DNA of 6,489 nucleotides from Pseudodesulfovibrio sp. (GTDB lineage: Bacteria > Desulfobacterota > Desulfovibrionia > Desulfovibrionales > Desulfovibrionaceae), in the NCBI GenBank assembly GCA_022712815.1, contig JAFLJW010000309.1:1-6489 (forward strand). Reading direction: 5' to 3'. The notes beneath the pieces were generated by a model. It saw only the letters and a list, made by a program, of their open reading frames with translations. It did not search any database and was not told the origin of the DNA. Positions 1 through 5,905 of this stretch are shown here, piece after piece (within the stretch, counting starts at the first letter, position 1; every line of letters starts with the position of its first letter). The position numbers and the translations under genes were made by a program.

Positions 1-198
1 TTGCAGGACAAGTTCACCGCCTTTGGTGTCACCTGCGTACTCGCACTGGGCATGGTCCTCAATCTGGCCGTGGTGCTTGGTACGGTGCCGCCCAAGGGCG
101 TTGCCATGCCGTTCATCAGCTATGGCGGCTCCAGCCTGACCGTCTCTTTCATCTGTGCTGGCATCCTGCTCAACTTGTCCCGGAGGATGAAGGCATGA
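1..198 (+). CDS. ftsW: FtsW, septal peptidoglycan glycosyltransferase (SEDS family), C-terminal fragment
   Basis: This is the last 65 codons of an integral membrane protein; the gene begins upstream of the window, and the TTG at base 1 is most likely an internal leucine codon. FtsW is the SEDS-family polymerase that builds septal peptidoglycan from lipid II together with a class B penicillin-binding protein. Seen here: a hydrophobic segment at about fragment residues 9-29, the loop PPKG at 30-33, the SEDS signature PFISYGGSS at 37-45, a final membrane segment at about 46-59, and a short basic tail (RRMKA), as at the cytoplasmic end of the family. The same signature occurs in RodA and SpoVE, but the position directly before murG in a division cluster favours FtsW. 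The TGA stop overlaps the murG start by four bases (ATGA). Confidence 0.93.
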   Translation: MQDKFTAFGVTCVLALGMVLNLAVVLGTVPPKGVAMPFISYGGSSLTVSFICAGILLNLSRRMKA

Positions 199-1274
199 CA
201 CTGAAAAAAGTCATCCTCACCACCGGCGGCACCGGCGGTCATATCTTCCCGGCACTGGCCGTGGCAGGGGAGCTGAAAAAGCGCAATCCCGACGTCAAGA
301 TCCTCTTCATGGGCGGCTCCGGTCCCGAAGGAGAGCTGGCCCGGAAACATGGTCTCGAATTTTTGGAACTCCCGGCCAAAGGCATTATGGGGCGCGGACT
401 GTCCGGTCTCGTCACCGGCGTGGGCTGGCTGGGCAAGGGCGTTCCCAAAGCCGTGAACGCGGTCAGGAAATTCGGCCCTGATGTCGTTATCGGCTTTGGC
501 GGTTACGCAGGATTCTGCCCGGTTTTGGCGGCCTGTCTGCTCGGTATTCCGTCTGCAATTCACGAACAGAACTCCGTTCCGGGCGTGACCAACAAGATAC
601 TCGGCAAAATGGTCAAGCGAATTTTCCTGAGCTTCCCGGATACCTTGAGCGTGTTTTCGTCAGCCAAGGTCGTCCTGACCGGCAATCCGGTCCGGTCAGG
701 GATTATCAAGGCAGCCGAAAAACGCGAAGGCCGCACCACCGGCAAGCGTATTCTCGTACTCGGCGGCAGTCAGGGAGCACGGCCCATCAACGATGCGATC
801 ATAGAGGCCCTGCCCGTGCTTATGGAGGCCGGTGTGGAACTGGTTCATCAGGCAGGCAGGCTCGATTTTCAGCGGGTCCGCGCATCGTATGAAACGACCA
901 AGGCAGACCCGGCACAGGTGAAGGAATTTATCGAGGACATGGGGACCGAATACGCCGCTTGCGATCTGGCAATCTGCCGGTCCGGGGCGACCACGGTTTT
1001 TGAAATTGCGGCGGCAGGGGTTCCGGCCATTTTCGTGCCTTTCCCCCAGGCCACCCACGACCATCAGACAATGAATGCCACGGCCATGTCAGACATCGGT
1101 GCGGCGCAGCTTCTTCCTCAGGAAGACCTGACCGGAGAGGGGCTTGCCGCCACTGCCCTTGAACTGCTCGGGAATCCCGCGCGGTTAAATGACATGAAAA
1201 ATGCAGCCCGTTCCTTTGCAAAGGAATTCGCGGCTACGGATATAGCAGCAGGCCTTGAGGCCATTGCCGCATAA
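195..1274 (+). CDS. murG: MurG, UDP-GlcNAc:undecaprenyl-PP-MurNAc-pentapeptide GlcNAc transferase
   Basis: MurG adds N-acetylglucosamine from UDP-GlcNAc to lipid I, making lipid II on the inner face of the cytoplasmic membrane. The 359-residue product is the usual family length. It shows the N-terminal glycine-rich loop GGTGGHIFPALA (11-22), FGGYAGF (101-107), HEQN (123-126), TGNPVR (162-167), the second-domain loop LGGSQGA (189-195), and the donor-binding stretch from CRSGATTVFE (261-270) to QATHDHQTMNA (285-295). These are the GT28 (GT-B fold) signatures, including His16 and the conserved Glu270 region. There is no signal peptide, as expected for a peripheral membrane enzyme. The ATG overlaps the ftsW stop, and a GGAGG at 182-186 lies 8 bases upstream, so the start is well supported. 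Translation is probably coupled to ftsW. Nothing is truncated or odd. Confidence 0.97.
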   Translation: MTLKKVILTTGGTGGHIFPALAVAGELKKRNPDVKILFMGGSGPEGELARKHGLEFLELPAKGIMGRGLSGLVTGVGWLGKGVPKAVNAVRKFGPDVVIGFGGYAGFCPVLAACLLGIPSAIHEQNSVPGVTNKILGKMVKRIFLSFPDTLSVFSSAKVVLTGNPVRSGIIKAAEKREGRTTGKRILVLGGSQGARPINDAIIEALPVLMEAGVELVHQAGRLDFQRVRASYETTKADPAQVKEFIEDMGTEYAACDLAICRSGATTVFEIAAAGVPAIFVPFPQATHDHQTMNATAMSDIGAAQLLPQEDLTGEGLAATALELLGNPARLNDMKNAARSFAKEFAATDIAAGLEAIAA

Positions 1275-1277
1275 GGC

Positions 1278-1284
1278 TGAGGAG
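1278..1284 (+). promoter_or_regulatory. Ribosome binding site of murC
   Basis: TGAGGAG lies in the 15-base gap between murG and murC, 5 bases before the ATG at 1290. It supports that ATG over the internal ATG at 1344, whose nearest G-rich stretch is about 16 bases upstream and poorly placed. Confidence 0.8.
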
Positions 1285-1289
1285 TAATT

Positions 1290-2783
1290 ATGGCAGCAGC
1301 ACAAGGACCATTTCTGAACATCGGCGGCGAATCCTGCCCGGCCATGCGCTCTCGTGTGAACAGAATCCACATGGTAGGCATCGGCGGTTCCGGCATGAAC
1401 GGTATCGCGGAAGTGCTCATCAACATGGGATTTACTGTGACCGGCTCGGACATGGCCGCCTCACCGTCCGTCAAGCGGCTTGAGAAGCTCGGAGCAAATG
1501 TCTTCATCGGTCATGGAGCCGGCAACCTGGGCGAAGCTGATGTGCTCATCAAATCCACGGCTATCCCGGACAAAAACCCGGAGCTTGCCGAAGCTCGCAA
1601 GCGTGGTATCCCGATCATCCCACGGGCCGAGATGCTGGCCGAACTGATGCGGTTGCGGACCGGTGTGGCCATTGCCGGAACCCACGGGAAGACGACCACC
1701 ACCTCCTTGCTGGCGACTATTTTTACCGAAGCCGAGTATGATCCCACCGTCATCATCGGCGGCAAGCTGAATACTTACGGTTCCAACGCCCGTCTCGGCG
1801 AGGGCGACTACCTCATTGCCGAGGCCGACGAATCAGACGGATCGTTCCTGCTTCTGTCCCCGATCATCACCGTGGTCACCAATGTGGACAAGGATCACAT
1901 GGATTTCTATCAGAACCAGGACGCCATTGATGCCGCGTTCACCCAATTCATGAACTCCATTCCCTTTTACGGAATGAACGTGATCTGCGGCGATGATGAA
2001 GGCGTTCAGCGACTCCTGCCCGGCATCAAACGCCCTTACCTGACCTATGGTGTGGGGCCAAAAAACAAGCTGCGCGGAGAAATCACCAGCTCACATCTGC
2101 GAAGCCTGTTCAAGGTTTATCTCGACGACGAATTGTGGGGTGAAGTGACCGTGGCTCAGCCTGGCACGCACAATGTGCTCAACGCTCTGGCCTGCATCGG
2201 CGTGGCTTTGGAAGCGGGACTGGACAAGGAAGACATCATCAACGGGCTGGCGAATTTCAAGGGCGTTGGGCGCCGTTTCGAGCACAAGGGAGAACACAAG
2301 GGAGTGATCGTCATTGACGACTACGGTCATCATCCGGCAGAGATCATCGCCACTCTGACTACTGCCAGAGAGTGCTACCCGAATCGTCGCCTCGTGGTCG
2401 CCTTTCAGCCCCATCGCTTTACCCGGACCCAGGCCCTGTTCGGTGAATTTTGCAAGGCGTTTGTGGACGCTGATCTCCTGATGCTCACCGAAATCTATCC
2501 GGCCAGCGAATCGCCCATTCCCGGAGTGAGCGGATTGTCCCTGGCTCAGGGCATCAAGCAGGTATCGGAAACCAAGGTCCAGTTCTTCCCTGATTTCGAC
2601 GCTCTGGAAAAACGGTTGAAAGATACCCTGAAACCCGGCGACTTGCTCATGACTCAGGGTGCAGGTTCTGTCTGGCAGATCGGTGAGAACTGGCTCAACC
2701 AGCCGGACGAGGAAGATGAAATTTTGAATGAAACGGCTGACCGAGAGGTTGATGAAACCGCAGAGCAGGGGAAACAGGCGTGA
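1290..2783 (+). CDS. murC: MurC, UDP-N-acetylmuramate--L-alanine ligase
   Basis: MurC is the cytoplasmic ATP-dependent ligase that joins L-alanine to UDP-MurNAc, the first amino acid of the stem peptide. The protein is 497 residues, close to E. coli MurC. Motifs in order: UDP-binding loop GIGGSGM (30-36), the ATP P-loop GTHGKTTTT (130-138), EADESDGSF (178-186), TNVDKDHMDFY (197-207), GTHNVLNA (292-299), GVGRRFE (325-331), DDYGHHPAEI (343-352), FQPHRFTRT (372-380) and TQGAG (455-459). This is the full three-domain Mur ligase set, and the HHPAEI and QPHRFTRT motifs point to MurC rather than MurD, E or F. The tail from about 471 is very acidic and probably disordered. The chosen ATG has a good ribosome site; an internal ATG at 1344 (Met19) begins nearer the conserved core but lacks a well-placed one. 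The 3' end overlaps murB by four bases. Confidence 0.96.
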   Translation: MAAAQGPFLNIGGESCPAMRSRVNRIHMVGIGGSGMNGIAEVLINMGFTVTGSDMAASPSVKRLEKLGANVFIGHGAGNLGEADVLIKSTAIPDKNPELAEARKRGIPIIPRAEMLAELMRLRTGVAIAGTHGKTTTTSLLATIFTEAEYDPTVIIGGKLNTYGSNARLGEGDYLIAEADESDGSFLLLSPIITVVTNVDKDHMDFYQNQDAIDAAFTQFMNSIPFYGMNVICGDDEGVQRLLPGIKRPYLTYGVGPKNKLRGEITSSHLRSLFKVYLDDELWGEVTVAQPGTHNVLNALACIGVALEAGLDKEDIINGLANFKGVGRRFEHKGEHKGVIVIDDYGHHPAEIIATLTTARECYPNRRLVVAFQPHRFTRTQALFGEFCKAFVDADLLMLTEIYPASESPIPGVSGLSLAQGIKQVSETKVQFFPDFDALEKRLKDTLKPGDLLMTQGAGSVWQIGENWLNQPDEEDEILNETADREVDETAEQGKQA

Positions 2784-3661
2784 CACTTGAATTGATCTCA
2801 AACCCATCGCTCGCCGAGCGTACCACCTTGAGGCTTGGCGGCACCGCCGAGGTCGAGGCCGTGGTGCGTGATCGCCGGGACCTTGATGGGCTGGGTGATT
2901 TTCTCACCAACCAGACGCTCAGGCCTTTTGTCCTTGGCGAAGGGAGCAACCTGATCGCCTCCGATGGTCAGCTCGATCTCGCCCTGATCCGGGTGGACAC
3001 ACCCCCCGGACCGGAGCGCATCGAAAAGGTCGAAGACAAGCTCATCGTCCGTTGCGGTGCCGGGCAAAGGCTGCCCGGTTTGCTCGGCTGGGCGCAAATG
3101 GCAGGTCTGACCGGGCTGGAAGGTCTGACCGGTATCCCTGGATCGGTTGGTGGCGCGGTCGCCATGAACGCCGGTTCCTACGGGCTTGAATTCGGCGATT
3201 TGATTACCCGCATCCAGTTGTGGTCGCCTGCGCAAGGGATCTTCTGGCTGAACGCCGACCAATGCGTTTTCTCCTACCGGCATTTTTATCCCGGTACCCA
3301 TGGCGGTAAATGCCTGATCTGGGAAGTGGAACTGGCACTGACCGAATCCACACCCGGAGCCGTGCGCAAGGTCATGCAGGAAGTCTACAAGAAAAAGAAA
3401 GCCACCCAGCCCGTCACGGCCAAAAGCGCGGGCTGCGTATTCAAGAATCCCGAAGGCAAGTCCGCTGGCATGTTGCTCGATCAGGCTGGCATGAAGGGAC
3501 TAAGACTCGGCGGCATGGCCTTTTCCGACATCCATGCAAATTTTCTGATCAACGAGGGTAACGGCACCAGCAAGGATGCTCTCGCCCTTATCGAGCATGG
3601 CCGCACTTCGGTCGTTGAACAATTCGGCACCAATCTGGAACTGGAGGTCATTGTATTGTGA
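2780..3661 (+). CDS. murB: MurB, UDP-N-acetylenolpyruvoylglucosamine reductase (short, type II-like)
   Basis: MurB is the cytoplasmic FAD enzyme that uses NADPH to reduce UDP-GlcNAc-enolpyruvate to UDP-MurNAc, the substrate of MurC encoded just upstream. At 293 residues it matches the shorter type II class. Visible are the FAD-binding stretch VLGEGSNLI (51-59), GLTGIPGSVGGAVAMNAGSYG split over 115-135, SYR (165-167) with Arg167 matching the catalytic arginine, SAGCVFKNP (216-224), and a C-terminal LELEV (286-290) whose Glu289 matches the catalytic glutamate. The odd point is Cys219, where the proton-donating serine is usual (GSVFK-like motifs). The start is GTG, overlapping the murC stop as GTGA; a modest AGGGG lies about 8 bases upstream, so translation probably depends on coupling to murC. 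The 3' end overlaps ftsQ by four bases. Confidence 0.95.
   Translation: MTLELISNPSLAERTTLRLGGTAEVEAVVRDRRDLDGLGDFLTNQTLRPFVLGEGSNLIASDGQLDLALIRVDTPPGPERIEKVEDKLIVRCGAGQRLPGLLGWAQMAGLTGLEGLTGIPGSVGGAVAMNAGSYGLEFGDLITRIQLWSPAQGIFWLNADQCVFSYRHFYPGTHGGKCLIWEVELALTESTPGAVRKVMQEVYKKKKATQPVTAKSAGCVFKNPEGKSAGMLLDQAGMKGLRLGGMAFSDIHANFLINEGNGTSKDALALIEHGRTSVVEQFGTNLELEVIVL
3643..3647 (+). promoter_or_regulatory. Ribosome binding site of ftsQ, inside the murB 3' end
   Basis: GGAGG sits within the last codons of murB, 10 bases before the GTG at 3658. It supports the GTG that overlaps the murB stop as the ftsQ start, ahead of the ATG at 3673. Confidence 0.75.
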
Positions 3662-4500
3662 GCACCCTGACCATGGGCAAACAGAGCCGCCTTAACCTCG
3701 GCGGCAAGCGCGGCAACTCCATTCGGCGCACAAAACGCAGTTCCACAGGTCCCCTGACCGGGGCCGGACAGTTTGTGATGCGCATCATCATGACCCTGCT
3801 GACCCTCTCCTTTGTCGCCGTTCTCGGCGTGGGGCTGCTTTACGGCTACCGGTTCATCACCTCGCACCCCTATTTCAATCTAAAAGAAATCCATGTCACC
3901 GGCAATAACCGGCTTAGTTACGGCGACATCCTGAGCAGCGGAAAGGTCAGCCTCGGCCTTAATTGCCTTGATATGAACGTGGGTGAAGTGGAAGAGAATC
4001 TTTTTGCTAATCCGTGGATTCAGTCCATTGTCGTGCGTCGCGAATTTCCCAACCGGCTGCGCATCGACGTGGTTGAAAAAGTCCCTATGTTCTGGCTGCG
4101 TCAGGGTGACGGGCTGTACTTTGCCGATAATACAGGCAAGGTAATCGCCCCCATGCATCCGGGCGAAATTTCGTCTCTGCCGGTTCTCGAGATAGCCGAC
4201 GACCTCGAAGACGGTTCTGCCGTACTCGCTGGTATCCTGAAGAAAATTGACGAGAAACAAACGCCGTTCACTCAGGCGCAAGCCGCCTGGATCAAGTTGA
4301 CCAGTGCTCATGAAGTGGAAATTTTTCTGGACGGTCCGGGTTTGACTATCCGGCTGTCCATGGACCGCTGGGAAGTTCAGCTTGAACGTCTCAAAGTAGT
4401 CTGGCGCGACCTGATGCGGCGCGGCGAATTCAAAAGCGCGGCCATCATAGCGGCCAGCGGCGAAAAGATTTGGGTAAAGAAGCGTCCTGCAAAAAGCTAG
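3658..4500 (+). CDS. ftsQ: FtsQ (DivIB family), bitopic divisome scaffold with POTRA domain
   Basis: FtsQ is a single-pass inner membrane protein that links early cytoplasmic division proteins with the FtsB/FtsL and FtsW/FtsI module. The 280-residue product has a strongly basic cytoplasmic N-terminus (about 1-30), one membrane helix at about 40-64, and a periplasmic POTRA domain at about 72-141. That domain reads F-x4-I-x-V-x-GNNRLS at its start, then a Gly-Leu-Asn around 100-102, NPWI (118-121), VRREFPNRL (126-134), and ends VVEKVP (138-143). A beta domain follows, with LYFADNTGKVI (153-163) and LPVLEI (174-179). Sequence in this family drifts quickly, so architecture and the position between murB and ftsA carry the call. 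The start is GTG, overlapping the murB stop, with GGAGG 10 bases upstream. Met6 (ATG at 3673) is a weaker alternative start. Confidence 0.92.
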   Translation: MSTLTMGKQSRLNLGGKRGNSIRRTKRSSTGPLTGAGQFVMRIIMTLLTLSFVAVLGVGLLYGYRFITSHPYFNLKEIHVTGNNRLSYGDILSSGKVSLGLNCLDMNVGEVEENLFANPWIQSIVVRREFPNRLRIDVVEKVPMFWLRQGDGLYFADNTGKVIAPMHPGEISSLPVLEIADDLEDGSAVLAGILKKIDEKQTPFTQAQAAWIKLTSAHEVEIFLDGPGLTIRLSMDRWEVQLERLKVVWRDLMRRGEFKSAAIIAASGEKIWVKKRPAKS

Positions 4501-4534
4501 GCGTATGAAATATTACAGGGAACTTTAGAGGAAT

Positions 4535-4541
4535 AGAGGAG
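4535..4541 (+). promoter_or_regulatory. Ribosome binding site of ftsA
   Basis: AGAGGAG lies 6 bases before the ATG at 4548. A second purine-rich AGAGGA lies just upstream (4527-4532), so the short ftsQ-ftsA spacer carries two Shine-Dalgarno-like words, of which the downstream one is correctly spaced. Confidence 0.8.
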
Positions 4542-4547
4542 ATATTT

Positions 4548-5783
4548 ATGGCCAGAAACGATCTCATTGTGGGTCTGGACGTTGGCACCACCAAGATTTG
4601 CACCGTAGTGGGTGAAGCAACCGAGAACGGTGTTGACATTATCGGTATAGGCACCTCTCCCTCCACCGGGTTGCGGCGCGGCGTGGTCGTCAACATCGAA
4701 AAGACGGTCCAGTGCATCAAGAAATCACTTGAGGATGCCGAGCTGATGGCTGGTTGCGACATCCGCACCGTCTATGCCGGTATAGCTGGCAGCCACATTC
4801 AGGGCTTCAACTCGCATGGCGTTATCGCTGTGAAGGGCGGCGAAGTCACTCAGCGAGACGTGGACCGTGTCATCGAGGCGGCCAAGGCCATCGCCATTCC
4901 CATGGATCGCGAAGTGCTGCATACCCTGCCGCAGGAATTCATCGTGGACGACCAGCGCGGCATTACCGATCCGCTGGGCATGGCCGGTGTGCGGCTGGAG
5001 GTCAAGGTCCACATCGTCACCGGCGCGGTGACCTCGGCCCAGAACATCATCCGCTCCTGCAACCGTTCAGGTCTTGATGTCTCGAATATCGTCCTGGAAT
5101 CGCTCGCCTCAAGTCAGGCCGTGCTCTCCCCTGAGGAAAGGGAGATCGGCGTTGTCCTGGTGGATATCGGCGGCGGCACCACGGATATAGCGATTTTTTC
5201 CAAGGACTCCATCAAGCATACCTCGGTCCTGGCGCTGGGTGGACACAACCTGACCAACGACATCGCTTATGGATTGCGCACGCCCATGATGAGTGCTGAA
5301 AAAATCAAGATGGACTTTGGTTGCGCCATGGCCGCCCTGATTACCTCCGATGAGATCATCGAGGTCCCCAGCGTGGGCGGGCGTGAATCGCGCAAGATGA
5401 GCAAGCATGTGCTGGCGGAAATCTGCGAGCCGCGCTGTGAGGAAATCCTGGCATTGGTGGATCAGGAGCTTATCAAATCAGGCTTCAAGAACATGGTCGC
5501 GGCGGGCGTTGTCCTTACGGGCGGCACTGTCATGATCGACGGCATGCAGGAACTGGCCGAGCAGATTTTTGATCTGCCGGTTCGGGTCGGCATACCCGGA
5601 GAAGGCATCGGCGGTCTGGCAGACGAAGTTCGCAGCCCGCAATACGCCACTGCGGTAGGCCTTCTGCTCCACGGAGCAGAGGAAGAAGGCCGCCACAGGG
5701 TCCGGCCCTTCAAGATTCGTGACGATTCCGGCTTTGACCGCATCCTGTCGCGCATGAAGAAGTGGTTTACGGACATCGCTTAG
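4548..5783 (+). CDS. ftsA: FtsA, actin-like membrane tether of the Z-ring
   Basis: FtsA is an ATP-binding actin homologue that anchors FtsZ filaments to the inner face of the cytoplasmic membrane and recruits later divisome proteins. The 411-residue product has the usual length. Seen in order: phosphate-1 loop GLDVGTTKICTVVG (9-22), the FtsA-specific 1C subdomain at about 84-165, the PQEFIVDD stretch (128-135), phosphate-2 VDIGGGTTDIAIF (205-217), GGHNLTNDIA (231-240), and the adenosine motif GVVLTGGTVMIDGM (320-333). The last residues (about 398-411, RILSRMKKWFTDIA) form a basic, amphipathic helix that fits the membrane-targeting sequence of the family. The 1C region and terminal helix separate it from MreB and DnaK. 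It stands 47 bases after ftsQ with its own strong ribosome site, so it need not be coupled to ftsQ. Confidence 0.97.
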   Translation: MARNDLIVGLDVGTTKICTVVGEATENGVDIIGIGTSPSTGLRRGVVVNIEKTVQCIKKSLEDAELMAGCDIRTVYAGIAGSHIQGFNSHGVIAVKGGEVTQRDVDRVIEAAKAIAIPMDREVLHTLPQEFIVDDQRGITDPLGMAGVRLEVKVHIVTGAVTSAQNIIRSCNRSGLDVSNIVLESLASSQAVLSPEEREIGVVLVDIGGGTTDIAIFSKDSIKHTSVLALGGHNLTNDIAYGLRTPMMSAEKIKMDFGCAMAALITSDEIIEVPSVGGRESRKMSKHVLAEICEPRCEEILALVDQELIKSGFKNMVAAGVVLTGGTVMIDGMQELAEQIFDLPVRVGIPGEGIGGLADEVRSPQYATAVGLLLHGAEEEGRHRVRPFKIRDDSGFDRILSRMKKWFTDIA

Positions 5784-5784
5784 A

Positions 5785-5809
5785 AAATGAGGAAATGAGG
5801 AAATTGAGG
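5785..5809 (+). repeat. Short tandem repeat, AAATGAGG x3 (third copy with one extra T)
   Basis: Directly after the ftsA stop come two exact copies of AAATGAGG (5785-5792, 5793-5800) and a third, AAATTGAGG (5801-5809). The copies are purine-rich and each contains a Shine-Dalgarno-like GAGG, with ATG triplets in the first two. No open reading frame of note follows them. The role is unknown: it could be a simple slippage repeat, a ribosome standby site, or a protein-binding site in DNA or RNA. Confidence 0.75.
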
Positions 5810-5848
5810 AACGTTTTTTAACAGGGAACGTGCAACAAGAACCCAGTA

Positions 5849-5881
5849 TTTTTTCTTCTGGCAAGGAAATGGAAGAAAAAA
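5849..5881 (+). repeat. Inverted repeat / putative RNA hairpin in the ftsA-ftsZ spacer
   Basis: The arm TTTTTTCTTC (5849-5858) is exactly complementary to GAAGAAAAAA (5872-5881). Two further G-U pairs (5859 with 5871, 5860 with 5870) could close the stem to 12 pairs around a 9-base loop. Only two pairs are G-C, so the stem is weak, and no run of T follows its 3' arm; it does not look like a standard intrinsic terminator. It ends 12 bases before the ftsZ Shine-Dalgarno. The repeat is plainly visible; a regulatory role is inference. Confidence 0.6.
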
Positions 5882-5892
5882 GAAGAGTTTTC

Positions 5893-5898
5893 AGGAGG
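5893..5898 (+). promoter_or_regulatory. Ribosome binding site of ftsZ
   Basis: AGGAGG, a full match to the consensus, lies 7 bases before the ATG at 5906. It fixes the ftsZ start and predicts strong initiation. Confidence 0.88.
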
Positions 5899-5905
5899 AA
5901 GACAC

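Noticed and set aside
2091..2807. 238-codon open frame on the - strand opposite murC
   Set aside because: It is antisense to a well-supported MurC with intact motifs, its translation resembles no family I recognise, and long antisense frames are expected in GC-rich coding DNA.
3103..3132. 12-base direct repeat AGGTCTGACCGG in murB, 18 bases apart
   Set aside because: It encodes the two GLTG units of GLTGLEGLTGIPG, a normal internal similarity of the conserved MurB motif, so protein coding explains it.
5811..5831. Five-base inverted repeat ACGTT/AACGT with an 11-base loop
   Set aside because: The stem is too short and AT-rich and the loop too long to distinguish from chance; not a terminator.
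5804..5852. Possible sigma-70 promoter in the ftsA-ftsZ spacer (TTGAGG at 5804, TATTTT at 5847)
   Set aside because: TTGAGG has no reasonable -10 at 16-18 bases, and TATTTT has no -35-like word at the right distance. A promoter may exist but cannot be supported from the sequence.
5478..5864. 128-codon - strand frame that covers the ftsA-ftsZ spacer and the ftsA end
   Set aside because: It mostly mirrors ftsA. Its beginning lies in the AT-rich spacer, but I saw no convincing ribosome site or protein family features.
5859..5873. TGGCA as a possible sigma-54 -24 element
   Set aside because: The required GC of the -12 element (TTGC) is absent at the proper spacing.
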